From Dillenia suffruticosa (taxonomy: Eukaryota > Streptophyta > Magnoliopsida > Dilleniales > Dilleniaceae), in assembly GCA_033439265.1 (NCBI GenBank), contig JAVTVX010000013.1:3002501-3066500 (forward strand): a DNA stretch of 64,000 bases, in the 5' to 3' direction. A model generated the notes under the pieces. It saw only the letters and a list, made by a program, of their open reading frames with translations, searched no databases and had not been told where the DNA came from. The translations under genes were made by a program, and so were the position numbers. Positions 9,994 to 23,594 of the stretch are shown piece by piece (the stretch's first letter is position 1; every line of letters starts with the position of its first letter).

Positions 9994-12295
9994 ATGGGTC
10001 ATAAGAGATTGGAAGATTGTAAAAGTGGGTTATGGTCAAATTCTGGATTAGGGTTTGAATGTGATGTTCAAAATGATTGCTTTCTACCCTCTGGAGGCTT
10101 ATTTGCAAGTATCGGCCAGATGGGTAACGGTTTTGGGAATTCCTTAGATTCCTCAAATTTAGGAAACAACGTTGTGAAGTTTCAGTACGGTGATCTTTAT
10201 ATGAAATACACGTCGTCAACTCAGTCTGGTTTTAGATTCAATTGGCTTCCAGAGTTGGTACTGGGTGAGACAGCAATGGAAGTTTAAGAGGAAGGTTTAG
10301 TGAAGAAAAAGAAGAAAAGGGTTGGTCTTAGATTGAAGGTTTAGGTAGGAAATGCATCACTTAGGAGGTTGATTAGTGGGGCTATAGCAGGTGCTGTTTC
10401 GCGTACTGCAGTTGCTCCTTTGGAGACTATTAGGACTCATTTGATGGTTGGAAGTTGTGGTCATTCAACTAGTGAAATGTTTCAAAGTACTATGGAAAAT
10501 GATGGATGGAAGGGATTGTTTAGGGGGAATTCGGTTACGTTGTCCGTGTTGCACCTAGCAAGGCTATTGAGGTTTGTGAGCATCTCTTTTGCACAATCTT
10601 TAATTTGTTTCGTCATGTTAGTTTTTGTTGGGACTAGGTAGAAATTAGTTGATTGCTATGTTGTCTTGACGCTCTAAAGATTGCTTGTTTTAGTTGGTTA
10701 GCCAAAAGCCATGTTGGTTTGTTGTGATAAGTAATGCTTATATTACTGTTTCTTTGGAGAGATCTCAATGATTAATCCAATTGATTCACGAAAATGACTT
10801 GTTTGTTTTTTTCTAGTTTCACCACAAATACAGTCTAAACTGCATTCCACTGACTAAACTGCATTCTCCTTTGCTTTCTTTTTCATATTTACAACATGCT
10901 ATTGCTTGTAACAAAAATCTAAATGTTGAGGCAGAGCGTTCTGCTCTTTGCATCATGATGCATAGAGTTAGCTGATATGACTCCATAAATGTCCGAGTGG
11001 AATAAGTGAGCCCGACATAACAGGATTACACTCCCAGAATTTGAGCCCTTACAAATTAGCTGCTAACGTGGAGAGTTCTGCATCCTAATAAGTCAAGTTG
11101 GCAGGTGTGGGAGCTGACATTTGTATGCATTTGTCACTGCTAGTGTGTGTGAGTTTTGGTTCACCTGACTTTTGGCTAAAGTCAAGAGGGTGCATGCCTC
11201 TTCTATTGGGAAGAAGCTGCTTAGGCACACATGTAGTGTCAATTGTAAAATCCTGCGTTTTGGATGTTTTGGGATAAATGTTGCATTCATTTACGTTTCA
11301 TGGCAAAGGAATCTCGACTTTGGGAACTAGTGTTTTGGAACATGCGTTGTTTTTTAGAAATGGACTAGACTTCTAGCCCTTGCCACCTCTCCCAAGAATT
11401 TGCACTATTGAAACCTCAACATCCAAAGTTCAAGGCCGCAACAGCAGTTCTGGCTAGTCTTTGCTCACTGCTACATACCCGTGCTTCATCCAGATCTAGA
11501 AATTTGCAGAAATTCACTATCTCAGTACTTATTTGCTGGCAAGAATTTGATGCTTGTGTCACTTACTAAAAAGGTTCGAAGACATTGATCATTCTGCTGC
11601 TAAAAATCTGCAGTTATTTGCTTATGATACTGTGAAGAAGCACTTGAACCAGATCCAGGAAAACAGCCCCAAATCTCTCTCCCTGCTTCTTTAATTGCAG
11701 GGCTGTTGCAGGAGTAAGCTCTACTATATGTACATAACAAACTCCCCCCGCCCCAGGGCACGGCGGGAGTTACTCATAACCCGATTGACTATACAGGTAG
11801 GCCAAAATCTGGACCCGAAGTGTTTGACGGGGTGTTGTAAGCACCGGTTGAACTTATAGATTGTGTTTTGCAGAGAGGCGTGTACAAACAATTTTCTAGA
11901 TGCTTTGGTAAAAATTGTTCAAAAGAAGGGACCTACAGAGTTATACAGAGGCCTCATGCTGAGGCTTATAGGAGTTATCCCATATGCGGCTACCAATTAT
12001 TTTGCCTATGATACATTGAAGAGGGCCTACATAAAGGCCTTTAATCAGGAGGAAATTGGAAATGTGATAACCCTTTTGATTGGATCAGCAGCCGCTGCCA
12101 TTCCAAGTTCTGCAACTTTAATAGGAGTTATCAGGCAGGTGCTCTTAAAGGAAGACAATTCCAGAACATGTTGCATGCTCTTTCAAGTATTCTTGGAACA
12201 TGGACTGCCCGGTTTTAATGGGGCTTAGGTTCCAGTTGCACGAAGCTAGTGCCTGCTGCTGGGATTTCTTTCTTGTGCTATGAAGCCTGGAAGGG
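9994..12295 (+). pseudogene. Pseudogene of a BT1-like adenine nucleotide carrier
   Basis: Mitochondrial-carrier-family remnant closest to plant BRITTLE1 (plastid/mitochondrial adenylate transporters). Recognisable pieces in order: N-terminus with GGLFASIGQMG and YGDLYMKY (9994-10287); RRLISGAIAGAVSRTAVAPL (first carrier signature); ETIRTHLMVGSCGHST; APSKAIE; then, after an intron of about 1 kb, LFAYDTVKKHL (from 11614); PASLIAG; LYRGLMLRLIGVIPYAATNY; EEIGNVITLLIGSAAAA; and VPAAGISFLCYEAWKG (to about 12295). Lesions: in-frame TAA (10285) and TAG (10342), a frameshift near 10535-10550, another near 11700, loss of the CTYPLELLKTRL segment, and loss of the PLEVARKHM signature near 12115-12135. 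Introns are retained, so it is a decayed gene duplicate, not a processed retrocopy. Confidence 0.9.
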
Positions 12296-13326
12296 GATAC
12301 GGATATTTTTTTTTTTGGTGGAAAGGGGATACCGATTGAGAAAGAAGATTTATGAGAAGACCACATTGGTTTTGGTCCATTTTGTCTGTGACAAAGTAGA
12401 AAGGAATTGTAAACCCAGCACAAGAAGCTCAATTTGTTCTCTCTTTTTGGGATCAACGTGTTTTGCATATTTATGTTTACAATATAGGGTTGCTTAGAGT
12501 GAATAATGCAAATCCCATTGAAACAGAGCCCAAAACCGTATGCCCCCATCTGTGAGGAGATGAACTCAAATTCATGTGTTATGAAACAAAAGTTCCTCAA
12601 GCGGTAGAATTTAAGTTTTGACTTGGTATATCTAATCAACACCAAAAATTGTGTTTTGGTGCTGAAAATGCGCGTTTGCTGCTCACAAATGGTTTGTAAT
12701 CTAATTGCACTCATAGTTATGAAGAACAAACATGGGGCTCCGAGTAATTAGGTTCATTTGCCTTCTGACATCATATTCTTATTATATGTTGGAAGTCTGC
12801 AATTTAGCGAGCAATAGCAACCTGGTTCAGCGTGTCCCTCCCAAGACAACGAACCAAACTTGGAAACAGTCCCAACTTCAAAAACTAACCCAAAGTTGCT
12901 AGTAACATCTCCAGGAAGTGGAACTAAGCTCACTATCAAGTAATTTGGTTATCTCGGTGAAGAGAAGCAAAGCTAGAGGATCACTCAACCACACACAAAG
13001 TCCACTTTGGAAATGACCAGCAACTAGAAGGCTAACAATCACACTGATTTCTAGCCAAACAGACATCCTTCACCCGTCGGATCATGTCATAAAACAACAG
13101 CGAAATATTCAACACATTCTGTAATCTATAAACTAAGGAAATGAATATAAAACAACAAATTTGAATTTTGAATAGCAAAATATCTTCGTTAGCTTCTATT
13201 CTCCTAAGAAAATATCACCAGACACCAGAGTTTACCAAACTGATTTAGCACGATGACGAAAGCTTAAAGTCAAAAAGATTAACTAAAATCTGGTCGAAAA
13301 TCACCCCACACAAAAACAATCTTTTT
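12296..13326. other. Intergenic tail between BT1 pseudogene and Alba gene
   Basis: Two convergent 3' ends meet here: the residual 3' UTR of the carrier pseudogene from the left and the Alba gene 3' UTR from the right. No further coding sequence, RNA gene or clear repeat was seen. Confidence 0.5.
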
Positions 13327-16300
13327 TCAGCTTTGTTCCTCAGCATCTCCAGTCTCTCTCTCTTCTGCAGCAGCAGCCATCAACTCATCAAAGTTTTCAG
13401 TCTTCCCCAATAGTATTTCAATCTAAGAAGGAAAATACAATTATATGTCAGAAACCTTTTAAGGGGGGCTTTCCTTGAATAATCCAAATGGCATTAGGTT
13501 CAGAGAAGAAAATTTCTTGTTTAATAAGGCAGAAAGATATGCCCGATGTCATCAAATGAAAAGAAAACTGCATTGCCAATCTTCAGCAACTACACTAAGC
13601 ACTACATGCTATTCAAACTCGAAAGACAAAAATATTAAACCAATCACTTCATAGGCTTACTTTAGCCTTTTGTATAGGTCTTCCCCTCGATTCATCCCTC
13701 ATATCAACAGTTGATGTTGTGATCTCTGCAAATTTTACAGATTAGGTCCCAAGGTATAGCCGGATAAAAAGGAAAAGACAAACAATTGAAGCATCAGAAT
13801 CATTACTCTTCTCAACAGCAAGTCCATTGTTTTTAAGGATTTCTGCAACTGTGACTACTGTGGCAATAGCTGCAGATATTTTGCCAAAAAGAATACATCA
13901 ATGATTTGAAAGACTAAGATTTATACTATTTGTAATTTAGACGCAGTATAAAATCATAAAGCAACCATAATCTATCCACCCAGTGCCATGCAAACCATCT
14001 ACATCAATAACAGTACCCAATTGGACATACATCTAACAATATTTGCAGCAAACAAATAATGACCGGCATGCTCAAGACATTCATTTAGCACAGCAATTAT
14101 CAGAAGTTAATCAAATAAACCAGTAACTTCCTTCTTCCCCCTCCCCCTTCTTTCTTGGTCAGAAAAATCCCAGGGGCTTTGAAACAATGAAGAGTGCTAC
14201 CCTTTAATTGATTTCTAACTTTTTTCCAGAAGCTTCTGGCAGCTTCCCAAACAAATCTCTTTTTCTTTTTTTTTCCCCTTGACAAATTAACAAATGGGGA
14301 ATGCAAGTGGTTAATGAGGAAAATTTTCCATATGAAACTAAAGAAAGACAAGAAGGAAATCAACAACCCAAAATAAATCTAATGAAAGCTGACAACAAGG
14401 ACGAAGGGAAAACCATCAGAAGTTACAGTAGGACTCCTAAGCTTAATTTGTACAATCTAAGAGGAAACTCATTCTTCTGTGTGTGTTTTCCACCCCCGGC
14501 CGGGCAGTAGGGGTTGAATGTAGGGACATCCCCTCGCTAAGACTGCAAGTTGAAGCAGCAAAGCGGCCATGGAGTCCTCATCGCTATGTGCCTATCACAC
14601 ATGGTGTGCCATGAATTATGAAAACCTCTCCCGTGGAATACCACGCCACCTCTTCCACTTATGAGGGAAGCGCTCAGACTTAAGCACCTTTCAAGAATTC
14701 AAAAGGGGAACATGGAAAAGTGGAAATGGTCCTATTACAATCAAGAAGAAGAAAAAGAAAATTTCTCTCATGATCTTAAGCTGATGGAGGTAGAGGCACA
14801 ACTCAAGCCTAGGAATTTATAGCTCAAAATTTAAAACACTTTTTAAAGAAGAGGAAAATAACAATAATGTGAGATAGCCGCTTCATTAATTTAACTCAAA
14901 TCTCATCAACATTTGTATAAGTAACTTAGCAGTCAGCACCACCTTTACACTTAAAAGGCCACAATGCATTTAAAATTTTCAAACAATATATGCAAGCGCA
15001 AATCGAACATAATATAGAATAGAAAAACCATTGATTTCTACCAAAAATTAGCAGAAAACCCACAATCCACACACATTCTAGCGTCATATCTCCAGGATGG
15101 AAAACATATGCAGGGAAAAACTGTAGAAGGACTTCTCCAAACATGCTTTGCAGAGCAGAGTCTTGTATCCTCTGTGTTTTGACTTAATCAAAGAAGAAGA
15201 AGAAGAAGGTAATTGATTAATGGACAAAGGTATAAGTATAGTTTACGAAAAACCACTTGTATATCATGCAAGGGAGGTAAACTGCAAACTCACATGTCTT
15301 GTCTCACTGCTTATGCACCAACACTAGATTACATGAATTTTACTGCTAATTCTGCTTCGCCATTGCAATGATATTTCAAGTGGTCCATCCAATATGAATC
15401 ACGGGCACCATGAGCAACAGAATATTGGATGCACAACGTGCTATGCCCAAGATGTAATTCTTCTTGTTAACACCAGGTACATCTCACACTTAAAAAACAC
15501 ATACTAACAGTTTTGAGATACTTCGCGAAGTTATAAAGTTTGTATTGTTTCTTATGTCAAAGAAGAAATATCACCTCTGTCCTCCCACAGTGGTATTATG
15601 TCATATGTTTCATTATTCTTTCTTCATGCCTCTTAAGCCATCCATTATCTAGTTTTAACTTTCCAAACAAAAGCACCAACCATTTTAGGTTAGCTAGAAT
15701 AGAATTTTATTTTTTTTCCAGAACAACACTAGTAAAACTTAAGCATGAGTGTCACCACTCGGGATATTAACCAGAGACGCATTCATAAAATTTCTAACGA
15801 GAGAATATTATGAAGGCATTGATAATTAACTTATCCAAGATAAGCATCACAGATAACTCTTCAGAATTTTCGCACTACAGAAAAGGACCCATCAGAACTT
15901 CATGCCTAAGTCAAAACTGAAACATCTCTCAAAATTAAGTTCCCAAGGAATTTGTCTCAGTATGAGGTCATGAAAATAAGTCTGCTCAGCTTCCACTGTG
16001 GTTATAAAATTACCAGCTTAACCTTGCAAACACCTCGCTCCCAACAATTACTTAGAATACCATCAGAGAATTCTTAATTGACCAGTAACAAAAAGTCCAG
16101 GGCTAAGCAAACCATTCAAGCGCAGGATGCTATGGAAGAAAGGGATTATCAAGGACCTTCACCAAGGTATCAACAGGTATTCTCCAATATCAAACAGAAT
16201 GAGATAGAATGCAAACCAAACCAGCGCTGACATCCACAGATCCATCAGGATTGATTACATACTATGCTTACCATTTAAGCTCTGCATCTTATGTGTGTGG

Positions 16301-16852
16301 AAACAAAGATGAAGGTCAGCTCAAGTTCCCAGATGCATTTAACAACAATATGGAGTTCAAGCAAACAGAGTTATTGAAAGAACTTTAAAAACCCAGAATA
16401 CAGTTGGTTCTGAAGACAAACAGAGTCAAGCCTTGATAGTTTACAAAGAAGGAAATTTGGCAAAGAACACCCACTCAAATTGCAAATAAAGAAAATCAAA
16501 AATAAATTGGAGGTATTGAAAGATTACCCATTCCAAGTGCCGAAAGCTCCACCTCGTTATGCTGCTGCATGTACCTCTACAAACAAAAGACACGCAAAAC
16601 CCAGATAAGCCATCACAAAACTTGATAGACAAAATGATATAAAAATCTTAAACAGTTTCACAAAATCAGAATCCAAACCCTAGATCTCACAAATGAGAGA
16701 GAGAGAGAGAGAGAGAGAGTTACTTTGGCGAGATTGACGTAGAAGAAGAGAGGCTTCTTCGTGTTGGAGACTTGAATACGATTCTTCTTGTGAGAATCGT
16801 TGGCGTTGTTGTTCATGTTGACGTTGTTCATTCCCTCGGTGATCTCCTCCAT
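13327..16852 (-). CDS. Alba-domain DNA/RNA-binding protein
   Basis: Small nucleic-acid-binding protein of the Alba superfamily. Plant members bind RNA or R-loops in nucleus and cytoplasm (family knowledge). Exons on the minus strand: 16852-16724, 16576-16528, 13869-13807, 13725-13661, 13422-13327; GT-AG junctions keep frame and give 133 aa, the usual size of the short plant Alba proteins. Start MEEITEGMNN is followed by an Asn-rich linker. The Alba domain spans about residues 25-120: RIQVSNTKKPLFFYVNLAK, RYMQQHNEVELSALGMAI, ATVVTVAEILKNNGLAVEKK, then RGRPIQKAKIEILLGKTENF and an acidic tail. Intron 2 is very long (about 2.65 kb). Intron 1 starts with a GA microsatellite directly after the donor. 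The coding sequence looks intact. Tandem telo-boxes lie about 40 bp upstream of the ATG. Confidence 0.93.
16695..16719. repeat. (GA)n microsatellite at Alba intron 1 donor
   Basis: The run begins 4 bp after the exon 1 donor GT on the minus strand (read there as CT). Length variation here could affect splicing, but nothing in the sequence shows that. Confidence 0.9.
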
Positions 16853-16887
16853 CGTTAAGCTTTTGAGAAAGAGCTTTCGATTCACGC

Positions 16888-16904
16888 AAACCCTAAACCC
16901 TAAA
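16888..16904 (+). promoter_or_regulatory. Tandem telo-boxes in Alba gene leader
   Basis: Two overlapping AAACCCTAA-type units (aaaccctaaaccctaaa) 36-52 bp upstream of the Alba ATG, in its probable 5' UTR or core promoter. In plants this motif near the transcription start marks ribosomal and translation-associated genes. The functional link is inferred. Confidence 0.45.
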
Positions 16905-19379
16905 TCTCGCTTTCTATCCGCGCGTGAACCGTCTTATAGACCAGCGCCGGCCAAGTGAAAGTGCAGACTCGAAGAGATCTATCATGTTTTCATAGAGCGA
17001 TCAAATCAGAACAAGACACGTGTCGAAAACTGTTTTATCTAAAATCGTGTCAACTTTCATTTGTGGTTTCTTTGTCATTTTATTCTTATTATTATTATTT
17101 TTTTTGCTTGAAGTTAATTTCCGACGTTTACAAACTAAATAATAATTAAAAATCGATATATTCAAATTAAGTAAGTTATATTATATATAATGTAAAAAAT
17201 GGTTTTTGGTTTTAATTCAATTTTAATTATTTGAAAATGAAATTACTGTTTTGATTCAATTTATTTATTTTATTATGACAAAATTCTACTTATTTCAAAT
17301 TTAATGTTGTTAATTTCATTAAAATATTTATTAAGTGTTCGTTTGATAGAGATTTTTTAGTTTCTCTCTCTTTTTTTTTTTAAGCTGAAGTTTTACCAAA
17401 TAGAATTTTTTCTCAAAAAAAATGAAAAGTAACTTTTAAAGAGAAGCTCCTGAAAGGAGCATTTTCTTTTCTTTTTTTAATACTTTAATTTTTCTAAAAT
17501 CATATTTTTTTAATTCATTTATATACTCACTTGAATGATATAAAATTTCAAATACGTTTATATTATAAATATATTCATAAATGTTTTGAGTCGGATGGAT
17601 TTAAATTTTTTTAACAAAATCCAAATATGTTTATGAATTTTAAATATTTTTATAAATTTTTTTTATTTCGTTTATATAATTTGGGTGTTCATAAATATAA
17701 GACTTATGTTATTTTCGAATTTCTTAATTATTTATATTATATAAAAATTTTTATATTTATCAATATTTGATTTTAATAGTTTAGGAAAATAATTAATTTA
17801 TTTTTATTTTAATTATTAGTATTTCTAACTAAATATATATATGTGAAGATGGTACGGAGAAAAAATTATGCTTTATATATATACCTTTATAATAATTTTA
17901 TTAAAAAAAGAGTTTATAAGAAATATTTCTTCAAACATATTATTTATAAAAAGAAATGTAGAAATGGTTTTTAAAATATATACATATATATATATATATA
18001 TAATTTTTAATTTTAAAAAATAATTAATTTCTTTTTCTCCTTAAAATGATTAGAGAAAAAAAAAAAAGAAAAGAACTCTACCAAACATGCCATATAATGT
18101 GTAAATCATGAACCATGAGAAATTAGGGTACTTTGATTATTTTGTTATAGGAATGAAAAGGTAAGTTTTCAAATGTTGATATTATAATTTAAGAGCATGT
18201 TAGGTCTAATTTTTTGTGATAAAATCTTATTTTTGACTTAGAAGTTAAATTGAAAAATATGAATTTTAAAATTTAAGTGAAATGGTTTGACAATTTTATT
18301 TAGTAAAGCCTCTTTTTTAAGATAGATTGTATGACAAAAAAAAATTGCATAAGTTCTAATATTTAATAAAATTAGAATAAATGGCAATTAATATTAAAGT
18401 TCCATAAATAATATATAAAAATAAATAGTTTTATTAATAATTATAAAATATTCATAAATTAAAAATAAATATTTTTAAGTTATAAATATTCTAAAATATT
18501 CATAAACATTTAAGATTCATATTTTTGTAAGGGACAATTTCATAAATTGTTAAATTTAACATATATGTGATAAAATATTTTGTGTGTGTATATATATATG
18601 ATAAAATTATAATATTAAAAATAGTAAGAAATAATTTTGTCAACTCGCATTTTTATTTGAAAAAAAAAAAAAGGCAAAGTAGATAAGCAAAATCTCCTCT
18701 ACCAAACTTCTCCCTTTTTCTTAGGTTTTTTCGTTAAAAAAACTCAGATTTTTTAAAGTAGATTTTAAAAAATTAGATCAATCAGGTACTAATCAAATTA
18801 GCCCACTTCTGCCACTCCTTTGGTTGGATTTATCTAGTGCTCCCAAACCGGAAAACCAAAACAACATGCACACCTTCATTCCTACAATGTCATAGCATGA
18901 GGATTAAGATCTCCCAAGCGGAGCTCTCAACGTAATGCTTAGTTTTTTTCTAGAAAGAACAGGCACAATGGTCTTCAACTTTGACGCAAAGATTCCTAGT
19001 GTGCACATAGATTTCAAAGCTTTACCAAATATTCGCCCAAGAAGGTTTTCATTACAAACAGCAAACCAAGGCTCACGGCCAAGAGCTCAATTGACTCTCA
19101 GCTTTACGGTAAACTCTGCCCAAAGGCCATATGGCGCAGTTGAAACAAAACAAAACGTCAGAAAGCTAATCACCCATGCATAACCCAGCTACTAAATGAC
19201 AAAAAGTATATGAATTTTCAAAGCATAAGCATTGAAAATGGTTTATATTGTCTACTATGTTCATCCGACTGGCTACAGAATCCATTCAGTTGTTATGCTA
19301 AACCTATATATATACATATATATACACTAACCCCAAAACTGATTTGAGGCAGGTCAGCGATTGGAGTGAGCACGGGGTA
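16905..19379. other. AT-rich intergenic region
   Basis: Very AT-rich with many short repeats. An (AT)n run near 17978-18002 and a TG/TA run near 18583-18598 are visible. The last ~450 bp (from about 18930) are less AT-rich and probably contain the old 3' UTR of the helicase pseudogene. A short open frame at 18935-19183 has no recognisable similarity. Confidence 0.6.
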
Positions 19380-21838
<2,459 letters not shown>

Positions 21839-23594
21839 TCAGAATAACAGACATTCAATTGTGAATCAAAATAAAAGGGCTTGTGTACCAAATTCCAAAG
21901 AAGATTAACAAAAACTATCAAAACAAGAATGTAGTGCGACTGACAAACTAGAGGCTAACCTGTCAGCTCCACAAAAGTAACATGATGATTACCCAACAAA
22001 ATAAATGCAAAAAGATTTAAAAGAAACACATTAAAATAAACATAGAGATGATGAGGAAGAACAATAGTAACAATAACAGTTACAATAACATTTGAACTAA
22101 AACACTGCCGTGCTGGTTCAAGGTTGCCTATAATGCTTAATAATTCTTTACATATACGTTGGATTAATTTATTTGAAATATAATTCTTTCTCTTGCTAGT
22201 AAAAAGATTATTAAGATAATCAGTATCATTATCTCTTTACATATTATTATAAAAATATTAATCATGACAAAATATTTAATTTAAATTATAATTATTAACT
22301 TTATACCCCCATAAAGATGTTGGGTAGTCCCTAAAACATCTTCATAACTCAAACATAGCTCTAAAAAGATGCCGATGAGTAGCAAATTCACCATAACTCA
22401 AATATTTTGGACATACGTTCCTAACTATACTCGAGTTGAAATTATTATAATTTTAAAATATTTGTCTAGAGCACTTACACCAAATATTAATTATAATTCG
22501 GAGGGGGAGAGAAAATCGTAATTTCGATTACAAACTAATCGGCAGGTCTTTTCAAATATTAATCTGGTAGCCACCTCTATCGTTATTGTCCCTATACACA
22601 CTTACACCCAAAAAGGTAGGAGATCCTTTGTTTTTTTTTTCGAAACCACCGTGCAACGGCCATGGCTATTGCAATCTCAAACGAGGCCACCACACCAAGC
22701 TAGCTTACCACCGTCTGACTTTATTTTAATCAACCCCTTATTAAGCATATATTTGTAACATGTAAACATGTAATACACAAATTTCAGAAATTTTAATTTG
22801 ATTTGTAAGTTAATTTTTTTAACAAAAAGAATAAAGTATTACTATTATTGATAATTTTATATATAAGAAAGTTTATATAATTTCAATTAGATCTAACCAT
22901 GACTTTTAACTACGAGAATATTGGACCTATAATGCCATAACGTGAAATGGACAGGATACCGCTACCTTCATATCTCTCTCCTCATATGTGGTGCCACTAT
23001 CCCTTGGTACTGCTGATAACCGTGGGTAAAGTCAAAATAGGGACCATACCGCTGTATAGGATAGGAGGCCATGGATCAGGTTGCCTTTATCGCCTGCTGT
23101 GACATGTCTGTGGAAGCATAATTTAGGGAGTTTGATAGCACTTTTGAACAAATTTCTTGCCATCAGCATCAATACCAGCAAAATGTATGGTTAGGCCCCA
23201 TTGTTTTGAGTCATTTTCACCGATCAACACAACTCTTAACTACTCCTGACGAGAGAGAGAGAGAGAGAGATAGAGAGAGACCCAAGTTTGGCGTCATGGA
23301 AAACCTATTTTTCATTGCAGCGGTCCTTAAATTACACCAATAGTACCAATGTCCGAGTATTCATGTATAAATCGCTCCCCCGGTGCGTTCTTCTACACAC
23401 CTCATCCCATCAATCCTTTCGTATTGTACCAAGCAATATAAATGAAAAACCTAAACATTTCTTTACATTCCAGAGCTGCAGGAAACTCGAGCAGGATGCG
23501 CAGTGAAGTTTTATGGGACTCATAACGTCTTTGGTTAGACAGCAATTTGCAAAATGAAAAAAGATGTTACTGCCACATGCAGGCAACTGCTATG
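21839..23594. other. Intergenic region without supported gene
   Basis: AT-rich middle part (22130-22900) with no supported frame, and a GA microsatellite at 23251-23280. The missing N-terminal half of the helicase is not found here. The last ~300 bp are probably the 3' UTR of the minus-strand Sel1-type gene. Confidence 0.55.
23251..23280. repeat. (GA)n microsatellite
   Basis: GA run with one TA interruption, downstream of the Sel1-repeat gene. Confidence 0.9.

Noticed and set aside
18935..19183. 82-codon plus-strand open frame
   Set aside because: No recognisable similarity and no splice or promoter context; lies in the 3' flank of the helicase pseudogene.
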